Shown in pieces: positions 59,459-64,000 of a DNA stretch of 64,000 nucleotides. The number at the start of each line of letters is the position of its first letter. Position 1 is the first letter of the stretch. Source of the DNA: Polaromonas sp. (lineage in GTDB: Bacteria > Pseudomonadota > Gammaproteobacteria > Burkholderiales > Burkholderiaceae_C). A model generated the notes under the pieces. The model had not been told where the DNA came from. It ran no database searches and was given only the letters and a program-made list of their open reading frames with translations. The stretch is from positions 1 to 64,000 of the forward strand of contig JAJKJM010000041.1 in NCBI GenBank assembly GCA_021153985.1, read 5' to 3'. A program made the position numbers and the translations under genes.

Positions 59459-60769
59459 TCAGCTCAGCAAGTCACGCAGCTGGTAATACATCATCCCCAG
59501 GACCAGCGCCGGCGTCCGCATGGTGGCCCCTCCGGGAAAAGACATATGCCTGATGCGCGAGAACACGTCAAAGCGCTCCGCCTGGCCCGCGATCGCTTCC
59601 GCAGCCAGCTTGCCGGCCATGCCTGTGAACGCGAGGCCATGGCCTGAAAAGCCCTGCAGGTAATAGATGTTGCTGCCGACCCGCCCGAAATCCGGCGCCC
59701 GGTTCATCGTGATGTCTGCAAAGCCTCCCCATGAATGAGAGATGGCGAGGTCTTCAAGCTGGGGAAACACGCCGAGCATGCGCTTGCGGATGCGCGAGAC
59801 CAGGCCTCGCGGCGTCTTGCCGCTATAGCTGTCGCCGGCGCCGAACAGCAGCCGGTGGTCGGCGCTAAGACGGAAATAGTCAAGCACGAAGTTGTTGTCA
59901 GACACGGCAGGCCTTTGCCACAGCAAGGCATCGGCCCGCGCTTGCCCCATAGGCTCTGTGGCGATGATGTAGGTGCCGACGGGCATGATGCGGCTCATCA
60001 ACGAAGGCGCGATGTCATCGCCGTATTCACCGAGGTAAACGTTGCCGGCCAATACGGCAAAGCGGCACGAGACCTCGCCTTGCGCCGTTTTCAACAGGGG
60101 CTGGGCGCCTTTCTCAATAACGTACACGGGGGAATGCTCATGAAAGCGCACGCCCGCCTCGCGCGCGGCTCGGGCCAGGCCCAGGCAGTATTTCAGGGGA
60201 TGCAGATGGCCTGAGTTGCCGTCGAACAGCCCGGACTGAAAGCGCCGGCTTGCGATTCTTTCCGCCATTTCGGCGGGCCCCAGCAGCTGTACGGCATACC
60301 CATAACGGCGCTCCACGCGCGAAGCCCATTCGTGCAATGCACGGGTTTTTCCAGGCTTGGTGGATGCATTGAGGAAACCGGGAACATAGTCGCAGTCGAT
60401 GCGCCAATGCCGCATGCGTTCACGCATGAGGGCCAGGCCTTCGACAGACAGGTCCCAGGCGCGCCTGGCATCGCCTTCCGATAACTGGGATTCGATCGCC
60501 GCTTCGCCGTCGGAGCCGAAGCCCACGATGGCCTGGCCGCCATTGCGGCCGGACGCGCCCCATCCGGTGCGCTGCGCCTCCAGCACGATCACCGAATAGC
60601 CGCGCAACGCCAGCTCCAGCGCTGCGGAGAGGCCCGCAAAGCCCGCGCCCACTACACAGACATCGGCGGTTTCATGGCCATCGAGCGGCGGCGCCGGCGG
60701 CTCGCGCAGCACGCTGGCTTCGTACCAGGAGTTCTCCGTGACCCCCAGTTCTTTTTTCAGCAGCGACAT
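59459..60769 (-). CDS. FAD-dependent oxidoreductase (PuuB/gamma-glutamylputrescine oxidase-like)
   Basis: 'WYEASVLREPPAPPLDGHETADVCVVGAGFAGLSAALELALRGYSVIVLEAQRTGWGASGRNGGQAIVGFG', 'RAPDFGRVGSNIYYLQGFSGHGLAF'. Confidence 0.9.
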   Translation of the reverse strand: MSLLKKELGVTENSWYEASVLREPPAPPLDGHETADVCVVGAGFAGLSAALELALRGYSVIVLEAQRTGWGASGRNGGQAIVGFGSDGEAAIESQLSEGDARRAWDLSVEGLALMRERMRHWRIDCDYVPGFLNASTKPGKTRALHEWASRVERRYGYAVQLLGPAEMAERIASRRFQSGLFDGNSGHLHPLKYCLGLARAAREAGVRFHEHSPVYVIEKGAQPLLKTAQGEVSCRFAVLAGNVYLGEYGDDIAPSLMSRIMPVGTYIIATEPMGQARADALLWQRPAVSDNNFVLDYFRLSADHRLLFGAGDSYSGKTPRGLVSRIRKRMLGVFPQLEDLAISHSWGGFADITMNRAPDFGRVGSNIYYLQGFSGHGLAFTGMAGKLAAEAIAGQAERFDVFSRIRHMSFPGGATMRTPALVLGMMYYQLRDLLS

Positions 60770-60792
60770 GGCACTTTCGCGATCACCAGGCC

Positions 60793-62208
60793 TCAGGCCA
60801 CCCGGAAATTAAGAAACTGCCAGGGGTCGCCCGCGTCGATGTCTTCCTTGAACAGGTCGGTACGGCCCCGCAAGGGCGTCCACGCATCGCGAACGCCAAC
60901 CAGTTCGCCCAGGTAAGGCCGCGCCACATCCAGCACCGCATCGTGGTCCAGGTCGTCGGGCTCCACGACGCCGGAGCGCGGGTTCTTCAAGGCCCACACC
61001 ATGCCGCCCACGATGCCTGCCACGACTTGCAGGCTGGTGGCTGTGTTGTGCGGCACCAGTTCACGCGCCTGTTGTGTCGACAGCCGCGAGCCATACCAGT
61101 AAGCACCCTTCTCGTGCCCCATAAGAAGGACTCCGAGTTCGTCGATGCCGGTGGTGACGTCGTCGCGCAGGATACGTGCGTTCTTTTGCTTTTCCCAGTT
61201 TTTTCCCGCCAGTTCGTGCAGGGACAATACCGCGTCGTCGCACGGGTGGTAGGCATAGTGGACCGTGGGCCGATAGACCGCTTTCCCATCTTCGCGGACG
61301 GTGAGGTGGTCTGCGATGGAGATGGATTCACCGTGCGTGATCAGGAAGCCGTGGTAGGACCCTTCAAGAGGCGTCCAGCTGCGCACGCGCGTGGCCGCGC
61401 CGGGCCGGTCGAGAAAGATGGCGGCATCGCAGCCGTAGCCGTGGCGCGCGGCGCCTTCGGGCCAGTGCTTCTCATGCGTGCCCCAGCCCAGCTCCGAAGG
61501 CTGAAGCCCTTCCGAAAGAAAACCGGCAACAGACCAGGTGTTGACGAACTCCCCGCGCCGCTTTCGGCGACGTGCAACCTGCGTGTCGCGCTCGGCGATA
61601 TGGATGACCTTGATGTCCAGCTTGCGGGCCAGGACGGCCCAGTCTTCGTGGCAGGCCGGCCGGTCGAATTCCAGCCCCGCATCCGTGGCCAGGTCATACA
61701 GGGCCTGCTTCACAAATGCCGACGCCAGGCCCGGATTGGCGCCTTGTGTGACGACGGCCGTGGGGCCGGTCCGCTTGTCCATGCGAAAGGCCAGCACGTC
61801 TTCGCGCAATGCGTAGTTGGTGCGCCGGGACAGCGGCGTGCCGGGGTCGGCGTAGCGCCCGGGCCAAGGTTCGATGCAGGTGTCGAGATACATCACGCCG
61901 CGGCGCCAGCAAAACATCATCAGCGCCAGGCTGGACACGTCGACGGACAGGTTCAGCAGGAAGTCGCCTTCCGACAAGTGGGCATCCAGCACCGCTTCGT
62001 AATTTTCCTCATCCAGCGGCTGCGCCAGAAAGTCCACGCCGAACTCCTGTGCAATACCGCTTTTGTCGGCGCTGCGCGAGATGATTTTGACCCGTTCGGG
62101 GGTCACGTCAATATGGCGAAAAATCAGGGGAAGTACCGCCTTGCCGATGCTGCCGAAACCGAGCACGACAAGCCGCCCTTTGAATGACGCATGTTTGACG
62201 TAGCGCAT
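60793..62208 (-). CDS. Homospermidine synthase (saccharopine dehydrogenase-like fold)
   Basis: 'RLVVLGFGSIGKAVLPLIFRHIDV', 'GDFLLNLSVDVSSLALMMFCWRRGVMYLDTCIEPWPG', 'TAVVTQGANPGLASAFVKQAL', 'NTWSVAGFLSEGLQPSELGWGTHE'. Confidence 0.93.
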   Translation of the reverse strand: MRYVKHASFKGRLVVLGFGSIGKAVLPLIFRHIDVTPERVKIISRSADKSGIAQEFGVDFLAQPLDEENYEAVLDAHLSEGDFLLNLSVDVSSLALMMFCWRRGVMYLDTCIEPWPGRYADPGTPLSRRTNYALREDVLAFRMDKRTGPTAVVTQGANPGLASAFVKQALYDLATDAGLEFDRPACHEDWAVLARKLDIKVIHIAERDTQVARRRKRRGEFVNTWSVAGFLSEGLQPSELGWGTHEKHWPEGAARHGYGCDAAIFLDRPGAATRVRSWTPLEGSYHGFLITHGESISIADHLTVREDGKAVYRPTVHYAYHPCDDAVLSLHELAGKNWEKQKNARILRDDVTTGIDELGVLLMGHEKGAYWYGSRLSTQQARELVPHNTATSLQVVAGIVGGMVWALKNPRSGVVEPDDLDHDAVLDVARPYLGELVGVRDAWTPLRGRTDLFKEDIDAGDPWQFLNFRVA

Positions 62209-62412
62209 CGCCGGTCCCAGTGGTTTTGCTTTGTGTTGTTGGGCAAGAGACGCCAGTTGGCCATGCCGTTCAGGGGAATATCGCCGGATGGCTGCCAACG
62301 GCGTCGTCAGGGTCGCCCGCCGGTGCGCGTAGGAGCCCGCCTACCGGACTGTGATGGCCTCAGTCAGGGCGCTCTATCTGGCGGGAAAAAATGAAACCGG
62401 CGAACAGCGTTC

Positions 62413-62443
62413 GTCCTACATGCCTGCGCAGGAGGCGTATCTA
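62413..62443 (+). promoter_or_regulatory. GTCCTACA element with candidate -10 (TATCTA) upstream of ClpP-like gene
   Basis: GTCCTACA (62413-62420), 17-nt spacer, TATCTA (62438-62443). Confidence 0.4.
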
Positions 62444-62547
62444 GGATTTCGTTTCGCTGCCAATTACGCTTCTTCTACTCCTGGCCGATGGTGGCGAGTG
62501 GCGTATTCGTCCGTCACTGAAGAGGCACTCAACCATCACTACGACCT

Positions 62548-63123
62548 ATGACCGAGCGTAAGACCGAAAGAAAAAACCTGCCATCCCTCAAGCCCGATAT
62601 CCGGCTATTCGGATCCGTTAGTGAGAACATGCTTTCAGAATTCCTCAGGCAACAGGCGGAGGTGGAAACCGGCAAGCCGGTGGTGCTTGAACTCAGTACC
62701 TCCGGCGGTGACGCCGACATCGGCCGGCGTATCGCGGAAGAGCTCCGTCTATGGCAAGAGCGCGATGGCCGTGAAGTCTATTTTTGGGGCAAGACATTTG
62801 TCTTTTCGGCAGGCGTCACCGTGATGGCAGCCATACCGGCGCAGCGGCGCTTTTTGACGCGCGACTGCGAGTTGCTGATTCACGAGCGAAAGATGAGCCG
62901 GGACATCAGCCTGAACGGCTCGCTGCGCAGCGCATTGACGCTGCTGCATGACGAGATTGCGCAGATTGAATCTGGCCAGCGGCTTGAACGCGACGGCTTT
63001 GCCCAACTGGTGAAGGGCACCGGCCTGAGCCTGCAACAACTCCAGGAGAAAGTGCTCACCCGTGACTGGTATGTGCCGGCGCAAGAGGCCCTCAAGCTGG
63101 GGCTGGTCGCGGGGATTGTTTGA
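62548..63123 (+). CDS. ClpP-like (ATP-dependent Clp protease proteolytic subunit family) orphan serine protease
   Basis: 'DIRLFGSVSENMLSEFLRQQAEVETGKPVVLELSTSGGDADIGRRIAEEL', Ser in 'VFSAGVTVMAA', His in 'ELLIHERKM', Asp in 'LTRDWYVPAQEALKLGLV'. Confidence 0.82.
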   Translation: MTERKTERKNLPSLKPDIRLFGSVSENMLSEFLRQQAEVETGKPVVLELSTSGGDADIGRRIAEELRLWQERDGREVYFWGKTFVFSAGVTVMAAIPAQRRFLTRDCELLIHERKMSRDISLNGSLRSALTLLHDEIAQIESGQRLERDGFAQLVKGTGLSLQQLQEKVLTRDWYVPAQEALKLGLVAGIV

Positions 63124-63167
63124 GCGTTGCTCCCCTGCATTCAGCACACAACCGGGGCACAGACGTC

Positions 63168-63632
63168 TTAGGCGGGTTTCGCCACCATCAACCAGAAGAT
63201 CGCAAGGAAGGCGCAGAGCGCAGGTATCCCCAGCAGAAACCAGGCGGTGAAGCAACGCCAGAACGAATCGCTGAGCTCCTGGTGATGGTTCAGCGCCTGC
63301 GCCGCCAAGTCGCGCATCCTGACCTGCAGCCACACCACCGGCAGCCAGCAGGCGATGGCGAGTGCGTACAGCCCGATGGACCATGCGACCCATTTGGTGG
63401 ACAGGGGGAAACCGGCAAGGTGAATGAGCCAAAAGCCCGTCACCGGCTGCAGCACCGCCGTGGTCGCGGTAAACAGCCAGTCGGCACGAACCACCCAGCG
63501 CGACACGCCAACGGTCAGGCGCAGGTCACCGCTCAACACGGCCACCAGCAAATAAAACGCCGTGCCGATTCCGGTGCCGAAAAGCACGGTGGAAGACAAC
63601 ACGTGCAGCCATTTGATGACCAGGTATTCCAT
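63168..63632 (-). CDS. DUF2269 family integral membrane protein
   Basis: 'EYLVIKWLHVLSSTVLFGTGIGTAFYLLVAVLSGD...RWVVRADWLFTATTAVLQPVTGFWLIHLAG'. Confidence 0.85.
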   Translation of the reverse strand: MEYLVIKWLHVLSSTVLFGTGIGTAFYLLVAVLSGDLRLTVGVSRWVVRADWLFTATTAVLQPVTGFWLIHLAGFPLSTKWVAWSIGLYALAIACWLPVVWLQVRMRDLAAQALNHHQELSDSFWRCFTAWFLLGIPALCAFLAIFWLMVAKPA

Positions 63633-63634
63633 CG

Positions 63635-63994
63635 TCAGGGCTCGCGTTGCTCCGATGCGAGCAGCAGCGCGATTCCTGCCAGCATCGGAAGGTTTTTGGA
63701 CAGAGGGCCGAAGGGATGCAGCCACCAGTGCGCCATGGTGGCACTGATCATCACGGTGTAGGCCATGATCAGCAGCAACTGGCAGGACAGCACCCAACGG
63801 CGCAGCCGACCGCGCGCCACCAGCGTGAGTACCCCCAGCGCGAGGTCCAGTGCTGCCGCGCTGTAGAGCGCGAGCACCGCGATGCTCCCCTGCAAGCCGA
63901 AATCAGCCAACAGCTGCAGGCTTTGTGCCGCGGAATACAGACCCAGCGAGACAAGCCCGGTCCATATCCACACGGCGGCGACGGCCCCGTTCAT
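63635..63994 (-). CDS. DoxX-like membrane protein, possibly the C-terminal part of a longer ORF cut by the window edge
   Basis: 'IWTGLVSLGLYSAAQSLQLLADFGLQGSIAVLALYSAAALDLALGVLTL' resembles DoxX-like domains that commonly end NAD(P)-binding SDR-type proteins; ORF reaches the window end. Confidence 0.65.
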   Translation of the reverse strand: MNGAVAAVWIWTGLVSLGLYSAAQSLQLLADFGLQGSIAVLALYSAAALDLALGVLTLVARGRLRRWVLSCQLLLIMAYTVMISATMAHWWLHPFGPLSKNLPMLAGIALLLASEQREP

Positions 63995-64000
63995 GAGCGG

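Noticed and set aside
60943-62187. 414-aa plus-strand ORF opposite homospermidine synthase
   Set aside because: Shadow ORF without motifs.

Overview
The window is a high-GC, gene-dense chromosomal segment, probably from a betaproteobacterium of the Comamonadaceae (Polaromonas/Rhodoferax/Variovorax-like; inferred from gene content and repeats). I found no rRNA, tRNA, CRISPR array, prophage or transposase. Left to right it contains: porin, coq7, osmC, a candidate structured sRNA or leader, ilvA, cobT-cobS-cobC, a 5'-nucleotidase, an SbmA/YddA-like ABC exporter, an MFS transporter, queC, FAH-family and hydratase genes, and a PEP-mutase-family gene. Next come an AhpD-like protein with an ECF41-type sigma factor, an MNT-HEPN pair with a phased operator array, a LysR-hydrolase-Dpp-type ABC-C45 peptidase cluster, an orphan substrate-binding protein beside a degenerate (probably dead) class III cyclase, a PaoABC-like molybdenum hydroxylase, a cardiolipin synthase-like protein and a Zn-alcohol dehydrogenase. 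A seven-gene glucan/trehalose operon follows (glgE-treS/mak-glgB-glgX-treZ-malQ-treY). The window ends with DUF3606, GFA, VOC, PAS and CheB proteins, a PuuB-like oxidase, homospermidine synthase, an orphan ClpP-like protease and small membrane proteins. The most unusual signals are: (1) a 64-bp, fixed-length interspersed repeat, with two or three copies inside coding sequences and others supplying a stop codon or abutting a start codon; (2) three GTTGC operator sites at exact 21-bp spacing upstream of the MNT-HEPN pair; (3) a recurrent GTCCTACA motif, co-oriented with four downstream genes, that looks like a candidate stress-promoter element; (4) a three-hairpin sRNA candidate with an anti-Shine-Dalgarno-like CU-rich stretch; (5) a class III cyclase homologue that has lost its catalytic residues. 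All calls are from reading the sequence; no searches were run.
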